Positions 17,441 to 28,200 of a stretch of DNA of 64,000 nucleotides are shown here, piece after piece (position 1 is the first letter of the stretch; every line of letters starts with the position of its first letter). The notes below the pieces were generated by a model that was given only the letters and a program-made list of their open reading frames with translations, did not search any database and was not told the DNA's origin. The position numbers and the translations under genes were made by a program. Origin of the DNA: Rhizobium sp. SSA_523 (GTDB lineage Bacteria > Pseudomonadota > Alphaproteobacteria > Rhizobiales > Rhizobiaceae); contig NZ_CP129380.1 in the NCBI RefSeq assembly GCF_030435705.1, positions 163,820-227,819 of the forward strand. Direction: 5' to 3'.

Positions 17441-18468
17441 AAAGACCCGCGAAGCCACTGCTGCAGGACAACAGTCTTACCGCCAAATCGCAGCCGCGCC
17501 GAAAGCGCGACCCGGCCCAGCCGAACCTTCCGTTCGATCCAATGCCACACCGGGTCGAGCCATGCCTGGCCTTACTGAAATCGACGCCACCGGTCGGACC
17601 GGATTGGGCCTACGAGATCAAGTGGGATGGCTATAGGCTCGCGATCCACATCGAGCCGAAAGGTGTGCGGATCATCACGCGCGGCGGCCATGACTGGACG
17701 CATCGGTTTCCCGCGATTGCGGCAGCTGCCAGAGAGCTCGGGGTCGGGACCGCAATTCTGGATGGCGAAGCTGTTGTGCTGAACAGTGAAGGACGATCCG
17801 ACTTCGGAGCTTTGCAGCGCTCGCTCGGCGGGCGCGGCGGCAAGCGCGCTTCAGACGAATCCATCCTCTTCGCCTTCGACCTCTTATACTTCGACGGGCA
17901 CGATCTGACGAATACCGAACTGTCGGTCCGCCGCCACCTCCTGACCGACCTGCTCGACGGAGCCGTTGGCGCGATACAGCTTTCCGAGGAGGTGCAGGGT
18001 GATGGGGCCGAGCTCCTGGAGAACGCCCGCACGCTCGGCTTGGAAGGTATCATCGCCAAGCACCGCGACCGTCCATACCGCTCGGGCAGGACTGGCGACT
18101 GGCTGAAGATCAAATGTATTCAGAGTGAGAGCTTCATGATCGTCGGCTACGAGCACTCCGCCACCGCCCGAGGCGGGATCGGCAGCCTGCTGCTTGCCGC
18201 CCGGCGCGGCCACGACTGGATCTATGTCGGCGAAGTCGGCACGGGCTTCAAGGAAAAGGACGCGGCGTATCTGAAGAAGACGCTCGACACGCTGAAGACG
18301 AGGACGCCGGTCGTTCCGCTCAAAGGCAAGAATTACGTCTTCGCGCAGCCGACGCTGATCGCCGAGATTGAATTCCGCGGCTGGACCGACGACGGCAATC
18401 TGCGACATGCATCCTACAAAGGGCTGCGTGAGATCCAGGACAATGCTGCGGTCTACGAGCTCGACTGA
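17437..18468 (+). CDS. ATP-dependent DNA ligase, LigD ligase-domain type
   Basis: 343 residues with only the ligase module: nucleotidyltransferase domain with AMP-accepting Lys62 in EIKWDGYR, then LDGEAVVLNSEG, ILFAFDLLYFDG, LGLEGIIAKHRDRPYRSGRT and WLKIKC, followed by an OB-fold (RGHDWIYVGEVGTGF, IAEIEFRGWTDDG). There is no polymerase or phosphoesterase domain, unlike the LigD at 19781. It is translationally coupled to ku, so it is the likely sealing enzyme of this operon. About 40 N-terminal residues are basic and probably flexible. Confidence 0.92.
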   Translation: MKRPAKPLLQDNSLTAKSQPRRKRDPAQPNLPFDPMPHRVEPCLALLKSTPPVGPDWAYEIKWDGYRLAIHIEPKGVRIITRGGHDWTHRFPAIAAAARELGVGTAILDGEAVVLNSEGRSDFGALQRSLGGRGGKRASDESILFAFDLLYFDGHDLTNTELSVRRHLLTDLLDGAVGAIQLSEEVQGDGAELLENARTLGLEGIIAKHRDRPYRSGRTGDWLKIKCIQSESFMIVGYEHSATARGGIGSLLLAARRGHDWIYVGEVGTGFKEKDAAYLKKTLDTLKTRTPVVPLKGKNYVFAQPTLIAEIEFRGWTDDGNLRHASYKGLREIQDNAAVYELD

Positions 18469-18536
18469 CCGGTCAGCCAGGCATTAAATTTTTCCGCCGG
18501 CTCTCTTGAATCCGAAATTCTCGAAAACCAAATCGA

Positions 18537-18632
18537 TTGCCGCCAGCTGCTGAAGACAGGGCTGGCCTTGCTGGGAGCGCCGTCTTTCGGCGCTTCCGTA
18601 CCCATGTTGCTTCAAGGAGGATATGGCTATGG
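18537..18632 (+). promoter_or_regulatory. ROSE-type RNA thermometer
   Basis: The 5' leader of the small heat-shock gene. The last hairpin, 18602-18626, pairs CCATGTTGC with the ribosome binding site and start codon (GGAGGATATGG): CCAT/ATGG closes the stem, UUGCU faces AGGAGG, and a G-G mismatch sits in the middle, as in known rhizobial ROSE elements. A second stem, GGAGCGCCG with CGGCGCTTCC (18574-18598), lies just upstream, and a weaker CCAGC/GCTGG stem precedes it. Melting at heat-shock temperature would free translation. Confidence 0.8.
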
Positions 18633-19105
18633 CAACATCTTATGACTACGCACCCCTGTTCCGCTCGACCGTCGGCTTCGACCGGGTCTTCAATCTTCTC
18701 GAAAACGCCCAGCGGGCCCGTTCGATCAGTGACTGGCCGCCTTATGACATCGTCAAGACTGGTGACGATAGCTACCGCATCTCGATCGCGGTTGCCGGCT
18801 TTTCTCAGGAAGATCTCGACGTCACCTTCCAGTCCAACCTTCTGACCGTCACCGGCAAGAAGCAGGAGACCGCCAATGACGCCTACCTGCATCGTGGCAT
18901 TGCCGGCCGGCCGTTCGAGCACCGTTTCGAACTTGCCGACCATGTCCGGGTGAACGGCGCCGATCTGCAGAACGGACTGCTATCGATCGATCTCGTGCGT
19001 GAAATTCCCGAGGCTTTGAAACCGCGCAAGATCGACATACAGACCAACCCGGCTCTCTCGCAAAAGATCGCCCCGGCGCAGATCGAAGCGCAGAAAGCCG
19101 CCTGA
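18623..19105 (+). CDS. Small heat-shock protein, Hsp20/IbpA class A
   Basis: 160 residues. The alpha-crystallin domain spans about residues 35-130: WPPYDIVKTGDDSYRISIAV, AGFSQEDLDVTFQSNLLTVT, then GRPFEHRFELADHVRVNGAD and LQNGLLSIDLVREIPE with the conserved Asn-Gly-Leu. Short N- and C-terminal arms are present, the latter lacking a clear IxI motif. It is a cytoplasmic holdase chaperone. The start at 18623 lies within the ROSE hairpin; an ATG two codons later is possible. It sits after the Ku/ligase operon, with its own thermoregulated leader. Confidence 0.92.
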   Translation: MAMATSYDYAPLFRSTVGFDRVFNLLENAQRARSISDWPPYDIVKTGDDSYRISIAVAGFSQEDLDVTFQSNLLTVTGKKQETANDAYLHRGIAGRPFEHRFELADHVRVNGADLQNGLLSIDLVREIPEALKPRKIDIQTNPALSQKIAPAQIEAQKAA

Positions 19106-19182
19106 TTTCCAGGCCTGTTCAATAGATCAGGGCGCCACCGCGCTGGCGCCCGTCGGCATTCCGGGTTGGGAAGGAGAGAGCG

Positions 19183-19482
19183 ATGAAACCCGACATGTTC
19201 AGACAACCTGTTACTATCCTCGTCGGCCTTGGCTTTCCGACCAAGGTGCACACCGTCATGGACGCCTACCGGCACCTTGCCGATTGGCCGGCCTCATCTG
19301 GGGACACGGCGCATTCCATTGCCCTGAAGGCATGTCAGGCGGCCCTTCGCGGAGAGATTGAAGCCGAGACCGCGCGCGGCCTGTTCGCTGCCTTTGCTGC
19401 GAAACACGATCTGCTTGCGCCGGAAACCGACGTGGTCGTCGCCTGCCGTCGTAGGCACGACAAAGAGCCGCACGTTCGCTAA
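19183..19482 (+). CDS. DUF982 protein
   Basis: 99 residues, matching DUF982: VTILVGLGFPTKVHTVMDAY, LADWPASSGDTAHSIALKAC and GEIEAETARGLFAAFAAKHD. These proteins are common in rhizobia and their function is unknown. GAAGGAGAG precedes the ATG. It lies 10 bp before the next gene, so a two-gene operon is likely. The stretch before it contains a GGGCGCCA/TGGCGCCC hairpin (19130-19151) after the heat-shock gene. Confidence 0.8.
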   Translation: MKPDMFRQPVTILVGLGFPTKVHTVMDAYRHLADWPASSGDTAHSIALKACQAALRGEIEAETARGLFAAFAAKHDLLAPETDVVVACRRRHDKEPHVR

Positions 19483-19492
19483 GGAGGCCGAC

Positions 19493-19768
19493 ATGCACGA
19501 GATGTTGCAGCAGGCCGCAAGTTGTGCCGCTGCGACTGGTCCGACGATCCTGCTGCAGGGCATGCAGATTGAGCGACCGGTCGACGTGGTGAAAGCGGCC
19601 GCACTCTCCATGGACGACAAACGGGCCGTCCTGGCGGCATGGGCTTCTGACTTCTATGCGATCGACTCGAAGCCGGCATTCCGCCATCTGCCTGGAACAC
19701 CGGAGCCCGTTTCCATCGACGAGATTCAGGCTGCCTTCAGAGAACTTGATCGGCGCTACGGTTCTTAG
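19493..19768 (+). CDS. Small hypothetical protein, 91 aa
   Basis: The ATG at 19493 has AAGGAGG 7 bases upstream. The protein starts MHEMLQQAASCAAATGPTIL and contains SMDDKRAVLAAWASDFYAID, then a C-terminal helix VSIDEIQAAFRELDRRYG. No family is named here, though the second half resembles small proteins often found beside DUF982 genes in rhizobia. It converges with ligD, 12 bp apart. Confidence 0.6.
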   Translation: MHEMLQQAASCAAATGPTILLQGMQIERPVDVVKAAALSMDDKRAVLAAWASDFYAIDSKPAFRHLPGTPEPVSIDEIQAAFRELDRRYGS

Positions 19769-19780
19769 GTCCCGGCGATC

Positions 19781-22444
19781 TTATGCGGCCTGTTTCATCG
19801 ACTTTGCCAGGCGTTTAATCGCCTGCTCCAGCGAGCGCTGTCCGTCACAGTAATCCTGCCAGGCGCTCGTCTTCGCCAGCAGTGCCGGCACGGTGCGGAT
19901 GGTGAAGCGTTTCGGATCGAGATCCGTCTTCACCTGGCTCCAGGTGAGCGGCATTGATACGGTGGCGCCGGGACGGGCACGCGGCGACAGTGGAGCGACG
20001 GCAGTCGCCATCCGATCGTTGCGGAGGTAGTCGAGGAAGATCCGGCCGTTGCGCTGGTTCTTGGCCATCTTGATCAGATAAAGCTCAGGGTTCTCGCGGG
20101 CCATCTGCAGGCAGACATCGTGGGCAAACCCTTTTGCCTCCGGCCAGGTCAGCTTCTTCCCCTTCGCTACCGCCAGCGGCGTGACGACGTGCAGACCCTT
20201 GCCACCGGTGGTCTTGCAAAAGCTGACGAGCCCAACTTCCTCCAGCCGGTCACGCATCTCGCGGGCGGCTTCGACCACGGTGGAGAAGGGGACGTCCGGA
20301 CCGGGATCAAGGTCGAAGACGAGGCGACCGGGCACTTCCGGTTGGCCGGGTTCGCAATTCCAGGGATGCAGCTCGACGCCGCCGATCTGGGCGATGGCGG
20401 CGAGGCCCTCAACCCGATCGATCTGCAGATAGGGTTTCTTGTCGCCGAACACTTTCACCAGTTCGAGCAAGTTCGATGTTCCTGGCATCGCATGCCGCTG
20501 GAAGAATTGCTCGCCGCCAATGCCATCCGGCGTTCGGATGATCGAGCATGGCCGCCCCTTGATATGGTCGATCAGCCATGGACCGACGGCTTCATGATAG
20601 CGGGCCAGATCTTCCTTGGTAACCGGCTCTCCGTCATTGGCGTCCGGCCAGAGGGGCTTGTCCGGGCTGGAGATCATCACGCCCATCACCTCGGCCTTGG
20701 CGTTCTTGCCGCGCGCCGGCCTTGATGGCTTTGTCGCGGCCGGCGTCGGGGTGTCGGTTCTTGCCGGCGATGCCGGATTTTCCGCCTCGACTTCGGCCGC
20801 CGGCTTGTCCTCGCGCAATCCCTTGAAGGCCGCCTGACGCACCAACCCATCCGCTGTCCAACCGGCGAACTCAATCTCCGCGACCAGTTCCGGCTTCACC
20901 CAGACGACGTTGGGATCGTTTTTCGGCGCCCCAATCCCCGTAAACGGGGACTTGGCCGTTTCCAGCGCGCGCAGTTTGGGAAGCAGCACACCGACCTTAC
21001 CAGCGCCGTAGCCCGTGCCGACACGGCCGACATAGACAAAATGGCTGCCGCGGTTGACGCCGACCAGCAACGAGCGGAACTTGCCGTTGGTCGTGGCATA
21101 GGCACCGATGACGACTTCATGGCCGGCGCGGCATTTGGACTTCGCCCAGGTCTCGGTGCGGCCCGATTGATAAGGGGCGTCCGCCTGCTTCGAGACGATA
21201 CCTTCCAGCGAGAGCTTGCATGCCGACTTCAGGACGGCGTCGCCACCGGTCTCGAAATGCTCGACGAAACGCAGGCGTGGATCCTCGCCGGCATCATCCA
21301 GTAATTTCTGCAGCCGTTCCTTCCGCTCGGTCAGCGGCAGTTGCCGCAGGTCTTCATCGCCCTGAAACAGCAGGTCGAAAGCAAAGTAGACCAGCGCGTC
21401 GGTCTTTCCTTCGGAGAGAGCCGCCTGAAGTGCGGCGAAGTCCGGGGCACCGTTTTCGTCGAGGGCGCAGATCTCGCCGTCGATCATGGCATCCGGCAGG
21501 TTTGCAAACGATGTCGCGATCGCTGGATATTTTGCCGTCCAGTCCAAGCCCTTTCTGGTCTTGAGCGTCACCTCGCCGTTTTCGATGCGGGCCTGGATGC
21601 GATAGCCGTCGAACTTGATCTCGTGGATCCAGCCGTCGGTCGAGGGCGGCCGTTCCAGCGTTGCGCACAGCTGCGGGGCGATGAAGTCGGGCATTGCGGA
21701 CTTCGTTGGCTTGGCAGCTTTGGCTGGGCCTGATTTCCCTTTCGTTTTGGTTTCGGCTTTGCGTTCGTCCGCAGCAAGGCCGTGGTTGCTGTCCCAGACG
21801 GCATCCGCCTGAACGTCGCCGCTCTGGGCCATAAACGGCTTCGGCTTCCGGCCCTTGCCGGCGGCGATCGCCTCCATGGTTCGACCGGAGGCGACCGACG
21901 TTGCGTTGTCCTCGAGGACAGCCGCGCCATTTTCCTCGACCGAGAAATCGTCGTGATGCTTGATCAGCAGCCAATTGGTCCGCTTGCCGCCGTCACGGTC
22001 GTTGCGCATCCGCACCAGCACGAAGCTACCATGCAGCCGCTCGCCTTCCAGGGTGAATTTGAAATCGCCTTTGGCGAGAGCCTGCTCCGGCGTCTTGCTG
22101 CCTTCGGGCTCCCAGTAGCCGCGGTCCCAGAGCATCACCGTGCCGCCGCCATACTGTCCCTTCGGGATAGTGCCCTCGAAATCACCGTAGTCGAGCGGGT
22201 GGTCCTCGACCTCGACGGCCAACCGCTTGTCGTGCGGATCGAGCGAAGGCCCCTTCGTCACCGCCCACGACTTGAAGACACCATCGAGTTCGAGCCGCAA
22301 ATCATAATGCAGCCGCGTGGCATCGTGTTTCTGGATGACGAAGCGCCTGCGGTTCGATGGCTTCAGCTTCGCTGCGCCGCTCGGCTCCTGCGTCTTCTGA
22401 AAATCGCGCTTTTGCTTGTATGTCGAGAGCTTGTCGTTGGCCAT
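19781..22444 (-). CDS. ligD: Multidomain NHEJ enzyme LigD (PE-LIG-POL)
   Basis: 887 residues from the ATG at 22444. The 3'-phosphoesterase domain is about 25-165 ([31 protein letters not shown]). The ligase domain is about 255-560 with AMP-accepting Lys277 ([10 protein letters not shown]), [11 protein letters not shown] and LSLEGIVSK. The primase-polymerase domain is about 600-880 ([14 protein letters not shown] with the catalytic Asp pair, [35 protein letters not shown]). It trims, fills and seals broken ends bound by Ku. GGGGA about 8 bases upstream fits the chosen start; the open frame extends further but without a site. It is convergent with the small genes at 19.2-19.8 kb. Confidence 0.95.
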   Translation of the reverse strand: MANDKLSTYKQKRDFQKTQEPSGAAKLKPSNRRRFVIQKHDATRLHYDLRLELDGVFKSWAVTKGPSLDPHDKRLAVEVEDHPLDYGDFEGTIPKGQYGGGTVMLWDRGYWEPEGSKTPEQALAKGDFKFTLEGERLHGSFVLVRMRNDRDGGKRTNWLLIKHHDDFSVEENGAAVLEDNATSVASGRTMEAIAAGKGRKPKPFMAQSGDVQADAVWDSNHGLAADERKAETKTKGKSGPAKAAKPTKSAMPDFIAPQLCATLERPPSTDGWIHEIKFDGYRIQARIENGEVTLKTRKGLDWTAKYPAIATSFANLPDAMIDGEICALDENGAPDFAALQAALSEGKTDALVYFAFDLLFQGDEDLRQLPLTERKERLQKLLDDAGEDPRLRFVEHFETGGDAVLKSACKLSLEGIVSKQADAPYQSGRTETWAKSKCRAGHEVVIGAYATTNGKFRSLLVGVNRGSHFVYVGRVGTGYGAGKVGVLLPKLRALETAKSPFTGIGAPKNDPNVVWVKPELVAEIEFAGWTADGLVRQAAFKGLREDKPAAEVEAENPASPARTDTPTPAATKPSRPARGKNAKAEVMGVMISSPDKPLWPDANDGEPVTKEDLARYHEAVGPWLIDHIKGRPCSIIRTPDGIGGEQFFQRHAMPGTSNLLELVKVFGDKKPYLQIDRVEGLAAIAQIGGVELHPWNCEPGQPEVPGRLVFDLDPGPDVPFSTVVEAAREMRDRLEEVGLVSFCKTTGGKGLHVVTPLAVAKGKKLTWPEAKGFAHDVCLQMARENPELYLIKMAKNQRNGRIFLDYLRNDRMATAVAPLSPRARPGATVSMPLTWSQVKTDLDPKRFTIRTVPALLAKTSAWQDYCDGQRSLEQAIKRLAKSMKQAA

Positions 22445-22644
22445 GGCAGTCCCCGGTACAAATCCGCCTCCTGTCACGTCCGGTTGACACAGTACGCGAC
22501 TCAAGAGGCAAGAGGCCCCAGATTGTCGTTTTGTTCCATGGAGTTGGCCAAGGAGCGCGTTCGACTCTGAATGACTGACCGGGCCTCGACGGGAGTGATA
22601 TGCGCTCTTGGCATAACTGCGGTGCATCAAAGTCTATTTAATAG

Positions 22645-22826
22645 GCGGCTCTAACGCGTATGATGTGTCTATCGAAGCGATGCACCTCCTCCCGCGTCGG
22701 TTCGATAGGCAGACGTCCTACTCCTCCTCCCAAGGGCGTTTGCGGGAACAGCAACACTCGTCCTCCCAGTTGCTGTTCGGTTATTTTCGGAAAGCCTGCC
22801 GCACCTCCTCCCGCGGCAGGCTTTTT
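22645..22826 (+). ncRNA. Small RNA with CCUCCUCCC loops (alpha-r14/NfeR1-like)
   Basis: No gene is convincing here, but several hairpins present the same anti-Shine-Dalgarno motif. CACCTCCTCCCG occurs at about 22682, ACTCCTCCTCCCAAG at about 22720, a CAGCAAC/GTTGCTG stem encloses GTCCTCCCA (22750-22775), and the terminator loop holds ACCTCCTCCC. Repeated CCUCCUCCC loops and a strong Rho-independent end characterise the alphaproteobacterial alpha-r14 sRNA family, often found in several copies on chromosome and plasmids. The 5' end is not determined; 22645 is an estimate. Confidence 0.6.
22791..22826 (+). terminator. Rho-independent terminator of the sRNA
   Basis: AAAGCCTGCCGC pairs with GCGGCAGGCTTT around a CCTCCTCCC-containing loop, followed by a T run. 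Confidence 0.8.
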
Positions 22827-23012
22827 CGTTTGGGCCGCTATCAAGCCGCGGCATGTTTCAGGTCCTTGTGCAAAACGCGGAAAAAAATGAGGCGGTGGAG
22901 TCACTTGGCTCCCGCAGCCTAGGCTCCTGATTCGTTTCATCATTTCGCCCGCAGCGCTTTAGCGGAGCCTAAATAAGCTCGATAAGACCGGCTTGACTCC
23001 TTCACGGATACG

Positions 23013-23027
23013 GAACAAAAGAAGAAC
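23013..23027 (+). promoter_or_regulatory. LexA (SOS) box of the mutasome operon
   Basis: GAACAAAAGAAGAAC fits the alphaproteobacterial LexA site GAAC-N7-GAAC exactly. It lies 15 bp downstream of a TTGACT -35-like hexamer (22993-22998) and 61 bp upstream of imuA, so LexA would cover the promoter. Confidence 0.85.
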
Positions 23028-23088
23028 ACCAACAATTTTCCGGGGACATGAAGTCCCGTGCAACGCGAGCTGAGGAGGTCCGTGAACG

Positions 23089-23847
23089 ATGTCGCGCGCC
23101 CATAATCCTCGGGTCATCGAGGAGCTGAGAGACCGCATCGCCTACCTGGAGGGCAGTGCGGCGAAGAAAGCCATTGTGCTGCCCTTCGGCGTTCGCGAGA
23201 TGGACGAGCGATTGCCTGGCGGTGGGCTATCATATGGCGCTCTTCACGAGGTCGCCGGCGGCGGTTCTGGCACTGTGGACGGCGCGGCGGCCGCGTTGTT
23301 CGCCGCCGGCATTGCCGCGCGCTCGAAAGGCAAGGTGCTCTGGTGCCTGACGAGACCTGACCTGTTTTTCCCCGCCATCGCCCAGGCCGGCCTACATCCC
23401 GACCGCGTGATCTACTGCGAAGGCGACAAGGAGGAGGATGTGCTGGCTTCCATGGAAGAAGGGCTTTCCTTCGGCGGACTGGCGGCCGTGGTCGGGGAGC
23501 TGGTGCGATTGCCGATGGTGGCATCCCGGCGGCTGCAGTTGGCTGCCGAAAAGACAGGAACCATGGGGCTCGTTGTCCGCAGGTGGCGGCGGCAGACGGA
23601 AGCGTCGGACTTCGGCAATCCGACGGCCTCGACGACACGGTGGAGGGTGAGCGTGCTTCCGTCGGAGGAACTGCCAGTGGCAGGGGTCGGCCGTGCTCGA
23701 TGGCTGTTGGAATTGATGCGCGTGAAAGCAGGCGAGTGTGCTGAGTTTGAAATAGGAGCCTGTGATGCCAAGGGTCGTGTGTGTCTACTTCCCCACTCTG
23801 TCAACAGACCGGATACGGCGACATGGAGGGGGAGCCGTGCCAGCTGA
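23089..23847 (+). CDS. imuA: ImuA, mutasome RecA/SulA-like subunit
   Basis: 252 residues, a RecA-core relative lacking a Walker A of normal form. Typical ImuA text includes VLPFGVREMDERLPGGGLSY, ALHEVAGGGSGTVDGAAAAL, KVLWCLTRPDLFFPAIAQAG and RVIYCEGDKEEDVLASMEEG. ImuA works with ImuB and DnaE2 in SOS-induced translesion synthesis. GAGGAGG lies 11 bases before the ATG. Its 3' end overlaps imuB by 83 bp in another frame, and the operon is headed by a LexA box. Confidence 0.92.
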   Translation: MSRAHNPRVIEELRDRIAYLEGSAAKKAIVLPFGVREMDERLPGGGLSYGALHEVAGGGSGTVDGAAAALFAAGIAARSKGKVLWCLTRPDLFFPAIAQAGLHPDRVIYCEGDKEEDVLASMEEGLSFGGLAAVVGELVRLPMVASRRLQLAAEKTGTMGLVVRRWRRQTEASDFGNPTASTTRWRVSVLPSEELPVAGVGRARWLLELMRVKAGECAEFEIGACDAKGRVCLLPHSVNRPDTATWRGSRAS

Positions 23848-25279
23848 TCAGCCGCTCGTCGTCATTTCAAAATCGGGCTCGAAGCGCTGGATCTCGGCGG
23901 CGGATACCGCCGCCCGCAAACTCGGCCTCAAGCTCGGCATGCCGGCGAGCAAAGCCCAAGCCATCGTCGCCAATCTAACGATGATCGATGCCGATCCTGC
24001 CGCCGACGCCGCTGCCCTTGAGCGCCTCGCGCTGTGGGCGCTGCGGCAATACAGCCCTGTCGTTGCCGTCGACGGCACTGACGGGATCGTCATGGACACG
24101 GAAGGCGCCGATCACCTTCAGGGTGGCGAACATCTGCTGATCTCGGGGTTGGTCAACGGCTTGCGAGCACGGGGCCTTACCGCACGTGCCGCCGTTGCCG
24201 ATACATGGGGAGCAGCGCATGCGATCACCCGCTTGACGTCGGCGGAAACGACGGTTGTTCCAGTCGGCGGTGTTGCGAAAGCGGTGACTGGCTTGCCGAT
24301 CCACTGTCTGCGTCTTCCACCAGACACCATCCATGGAATGCGGGTGATGGGCGTCGAGACGGTCGGTGAACTCTCCGCAATGCCGCGCGCGCCCGTGACG
24401 CTGCGATACGGTCCCGAGGTTGGCCGGCGGCTGGATCAGCTCTTTGGGCGAATGGCGGAACCCATCGAACCGTTGCGCACTCCGGAGCTTGTCGAGGCAG
24501 CGAAGAACTTTCAGGAGCCGATCGGCGCGGCGGAGACGATCGCCAAATATGTGCGCCGACTGGTCGCGGAACTCACCGCCAAGCTTGAGACACGCGGGCT
24601 CGGCGTCAGGCGTTCTGATCTCGTCATCCATCGTGTCGACAACACCCGCCAGTGCATTCGAGCCGGATTGGCAAAACCGGTGCGTGACCCCGCCCGGCTG
24701 TCAAAGCTGCTCTGCGACCGCATCGAAAAGATCGACCCGGGTTTCGGCATCGAACGCCTGGTGCTTGTCGCCATCATGGCAGAGCCACTCGAGGAGCGGC
24801 AGGCCGCATCCTCTCTGATCGAAGAAGCCGTGGTTGACGTGACACCGCTTGTCGACATTCTCGGCAACCGCGGTCAGCGTCTATACAGGGTTACGCCCGT
24901 TGCCTCCGACGTTCCCGAACGGTCGGTGATGCGCATCGGCCCGACGGCCGACGAAACCGGAGCGACATGGGCTGCCAGATGGCCGAGGCCGTCGCGGTTA
25001 CTGGCGAACCCGGAACGGATCGACGTCACCGCTCTACTTCCCGACCAGCCGCCGGCCGTCTTCACCTGGCGCGGAAAGCGCCGTCGGGTGAAGCGCGCGG
25101 ACGGGCCGGAGCGGATATTCGTCGAGTGGTGGCTTCGTCCGAGAGAACACGCTGCTGTGCGGGATTACTTCGTCGTCGAGGACGAGGTGGGTGAACGCTA
25201 CTGGGTCTACCGCGCCGGCGAAGGGGTGGACGCCGACACCGGCTCGCACCTGTGGTTCCTGCATGGGGTGTTCGGATGA
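23765..25279 (+). CDS. imuB: ImuB, Y-family polymerase-like mutasome protein
   Basis: 504 residues. The Y-family fold begins [20 protein letters not shown]. Where active Y-family enzymes have a DxD and later a DE pair, this protein reads VYFPTL and VDGTDG, so the polymerase acidic residues are mostly absent, as is usual for ImuB. HhH/little-finger regions follow ([19 protein letters not shown]). The C-terminus (residues about 370-500) carries the beta-clamp and partner-binding region. It acts as the hub linking ImuA, DnaE2 and the sliding clamp. The ATG at 23765 is preferred over GTG at 23762. The stop overlaps dnaE2 (ATGA). Confidence 0.93.
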   Translation: MPRVVCVYFPTLSTDRIRRHGGGAVPADQPLVVISKSGSKRWISAADTAARKLGLKLGMPASKAQAIVANLTMIDADPAADAAALERLALWALRQYSPVVAVDGTDGIVMDTEGADHLQGGEHLLISGLVNGLRARGLTARAAVADTWGAAHAITRLTSAETTVVPVGGVAKAVTGLPIHCLRLPPDTIHGMRVMGVETVGELSAMPRAPVTLRYGPEVGRRLDQLFGRMAEPIEPLRTPELVEAAKNFQEPIGAAETIAKYVRRLVAELTAKLETRGLGVRRSDLVIHRVDNTRQCIRAGLAKPVRDPARLSKLLCDRIEKIDPGFGIERLVLVAIMAEPLEERQAASSLIEEAVVDVTPLVDILGNRGQRLYRVTPVASDVPERSVMRIGPTADETGATWAARWPRPSRLLANPERIDVTALLPDQPPAVFTWRGKRRRVKRADGPERIFVEWWLRPREHAAVRDYFVVEDEVGERYWVYRAGEGVDADTGSHLWFLHGVFG

Positions 25280-28200
25280 GATATGCCGAGCTTCAGGTCA
25301 CCACGCATTTCTCGTTTCTACGCGGTGCCAGTTCCGCGGAGGAACTGTTTGCCACCGCGGCCGCGCTTGGCATTGACGCTTTGGGTGTGGTCGATCGCAA
25401 TTCGCTTGCCGGGATCGTGCGGGCATGGGAGGCGGCAAAGACCACAGGCGTGAGATTGGTCGTCGGCTGTCGACTCGATCTCTCCGACGGTATGTCTATC
25501 CTGGTCTACCCCACCGATCGGCCAGCCTATTCGCGGCTGACCCGCCTGCTATCGCTTGGCAAGAGCCGGGGCGGCAAGGGCAAGTGCATCCTCGATCTGT
25601 CGGACGTGGAAGCCTATAGCGGCGGCCTGATTGCGATTCTTGTCCCGGATGAGGCAGACGAGACCACTGCAGGTCAGCTCAGGAAAATCGCTGCGATTTT
25701 CGGCGACAGGGCCTATGTCTCACTCTGCCTGCGCCGTCGCCCGAACGATCGATTGCGGCTTCACAATCTGTCTAACCTCGCCATTCGCCACAAGGTAAAG
25801 ACGGTCATCACCAACGACGTTTTGTTTCATGACCCCAGCCGCCGGCAGCTGCAGGACATCGTCACCTGCATCCGCAACCGCACCACGATCGACAGCGTCG
25901 GCTTCGATCGCGAGCGGCATGCCGATCGTTTTCTGAAAGCGCCGGAAGAAATGCACCGGCTGTTTTCCGAGTACCCCGAAGCGTTGGCACGAACGCGCGA
26001 AATCGTCGACCGCTGTCGTTTCGACATGAGCGAGCTGCAATATCAGTACCCGGAAGAGGCCCTTGTGCTAGGGCTCGATGCGCAGCAGTCACTGACGAAA
26101 TTCGCCTGGGAGGGCGCTGCAAGCCGATACCCCGAGGGGATCCCCGACAAGGTCCGCAAGGCGATCCTGCATGAGCTCGAACTCATCCGGGTGATGAAAT
26201 ACGCCCCGTACTTCCTGACCGTCTATAGCATCGTCCGGTTTGCACGGTCGAAAGGCATTCTCTGCCAGGGCCGGGGATCGGCGGCCAATTCGGCGGTCTG
26301 CTACTGCCTCGGCATCACCAGCATCAACCCGGAAACCGGTGACCTGCTGTTCGAGCGGTTCGTTTCGATGGAGCGGGACGAGCCGCCCGATATCGACGTC
26401 GACTTCGAGCATGCCCGCCGCGAGGAGGTCATCCAGTGGATCTACGAGACCTATGGACGGTCCCGCTCGGCGCTCTGTTCCACCGTCACCCGCTACCGGG
26501 CCAAGGGCGCGCTGCGTGATGTCGGTAAAGCCTTGGGACTGCCGGAAGACCTGATCACGCAGCTTTCGTCGGGCGTCTGGGGCTGGTCGGAAGGTGTCGG
26601 CGAAAAACAGCTCATAGACAACAACATGAATACGGCCGACTACCGCCTGAAGCTGGCGCTGGATCTGTCTGCTCAACTGATGGGAGCGCCCCGGCACCTC
26701 GGCCAGCATCCGGGCGGTTTCGTTCTGACCCAGGATCGGCTCGATGATCTGGTGCCGATCGAACCGGCGACCATGAAGGACCGCCAGGTGGTGGAATGGG
26801 ACAAGGACGACATCGAGGCGCTGAAATTCATGAAGGTCGACGTGCTCGCGCTCGGCATGCTGACCTGCATGGCGAAGTCGTTCGAACTGCTGCGGGATCA
26901 TAAGAATATCCCCATGGGCTTGGCGGATATCGAGCAGGAGGACCCGGCCACCTACGCGATGATCCGCAAGGCCGATACGCTCGGCACGTTCCAGATCGAA
27001 AGCCGCGCCCAGATGGCGATGCTGCCCCGCCTGAAACCTCGGACGTTTTATGATCTCGTCGTGCAGGTGGCCATCGTTCGGCCGGGACCCATCCAGGGGG
27101 ATATGGTGCATCCGTATTTGAGGCGGCGCGAAGGCAAGGAGAAGGTAGAGTACCCGACGCCCGAGCTTGAGGCCGTCCTTGGCAAGACGCTCGGCGTACC
27201 GCTGTTTCAGGAGAGCGCAATGAAGGTCGCAATGACCTGCGCCGGATTCACGGCAGGCGAGGCCGACCAGCTCAGGCGCGCGATGGCGACGTTCAAGTTC
27301 ACGGGCGGGGTGTCGAAGTTCAAGGACAAGCTCGTCGAGGGCATGGTCAAGAACGGCTACACCCGCGAATTCGCGGAAAAAACATTCACGCAGCTCGAAG
27401 GCTTTGGCTCCTATGGCTTTCCGGAAAGCCACGCCGCAAGCTTTGCGCTGATCGCCTATGCGAGCTCTTGGGTGAAATGTCATCACCCCGATGTCTTTTG
27501 TGCTGCGTTGCTCAATAGCCAGCCGATGGGTTTCTACAGTGTTGCGCAGATCGTCCAGGATGCTCGAAACCATGGTGTGGAAGTCCGACCCGTCTGTGTG
27601 AACCGCTCGCGTTGGGACTGCACGATGGAGCGGATCGGCAATTCCGACCGGTTTGCTGTTCGTCTCGGCATGCGCGTCGTCAAGGGCCTGCCGACCAACG
27701 ACGCCGCACGCATTATCCTGGCGCGAGCCGAACAGCCGTTCGTCTCGGCCGATGACATGTGGCGGCGTTCCGGCGTATCTCCGTCTTCGTTGGTCAAGCT
27801 GGCCGAAGCTGATGCTTTTCTGCCGTCGCTGCAATTGGAACGGCGGCAGGCTCTTTGGGATATCAAGGCGCTTCGGGATGAACCCCTGGAACTCTGGGCG
27901 GCCGCCGCTGAGCGCGAAGCCAAGGTGATCGCCGAGATGCAGGAGCCTGAAGTAGCGTTGAAGTCGATGACCGAGGGCAGGAAAGTGGTCGAGGACTACT
28001 CACACACCGGTCTCACCCTGCGAGCCCACCCGGTATCGTTTCTCCGAAAGGATCTCGACCGCAAGGGGATCGTCACCTGCGCTGAGGCGATGGGACAACG
28101 TGATGGGAGATGGCTTTGGACGGCCGGCCTTGTTCTCGTGCGACAGCGGCCGGGATCGGCGAAGGGCGTCATGTTCCTCACGCTGGAAGACGAGACGGGC

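Noticed and set aside
22660..22830. CRISPR-like array suggested by recurring CCTCCTCCC
   Set aside because: The repeats are about 9 bp at irregular spacing inside different hairpins, with no repeat-spacer regularity.
22638..22943. Minus-strand 101-codon frame over the sRNA region
   Set aside because: Composition follows the structured hairpins; no ribosome binding site or family; the ncRNA explanation fits better.
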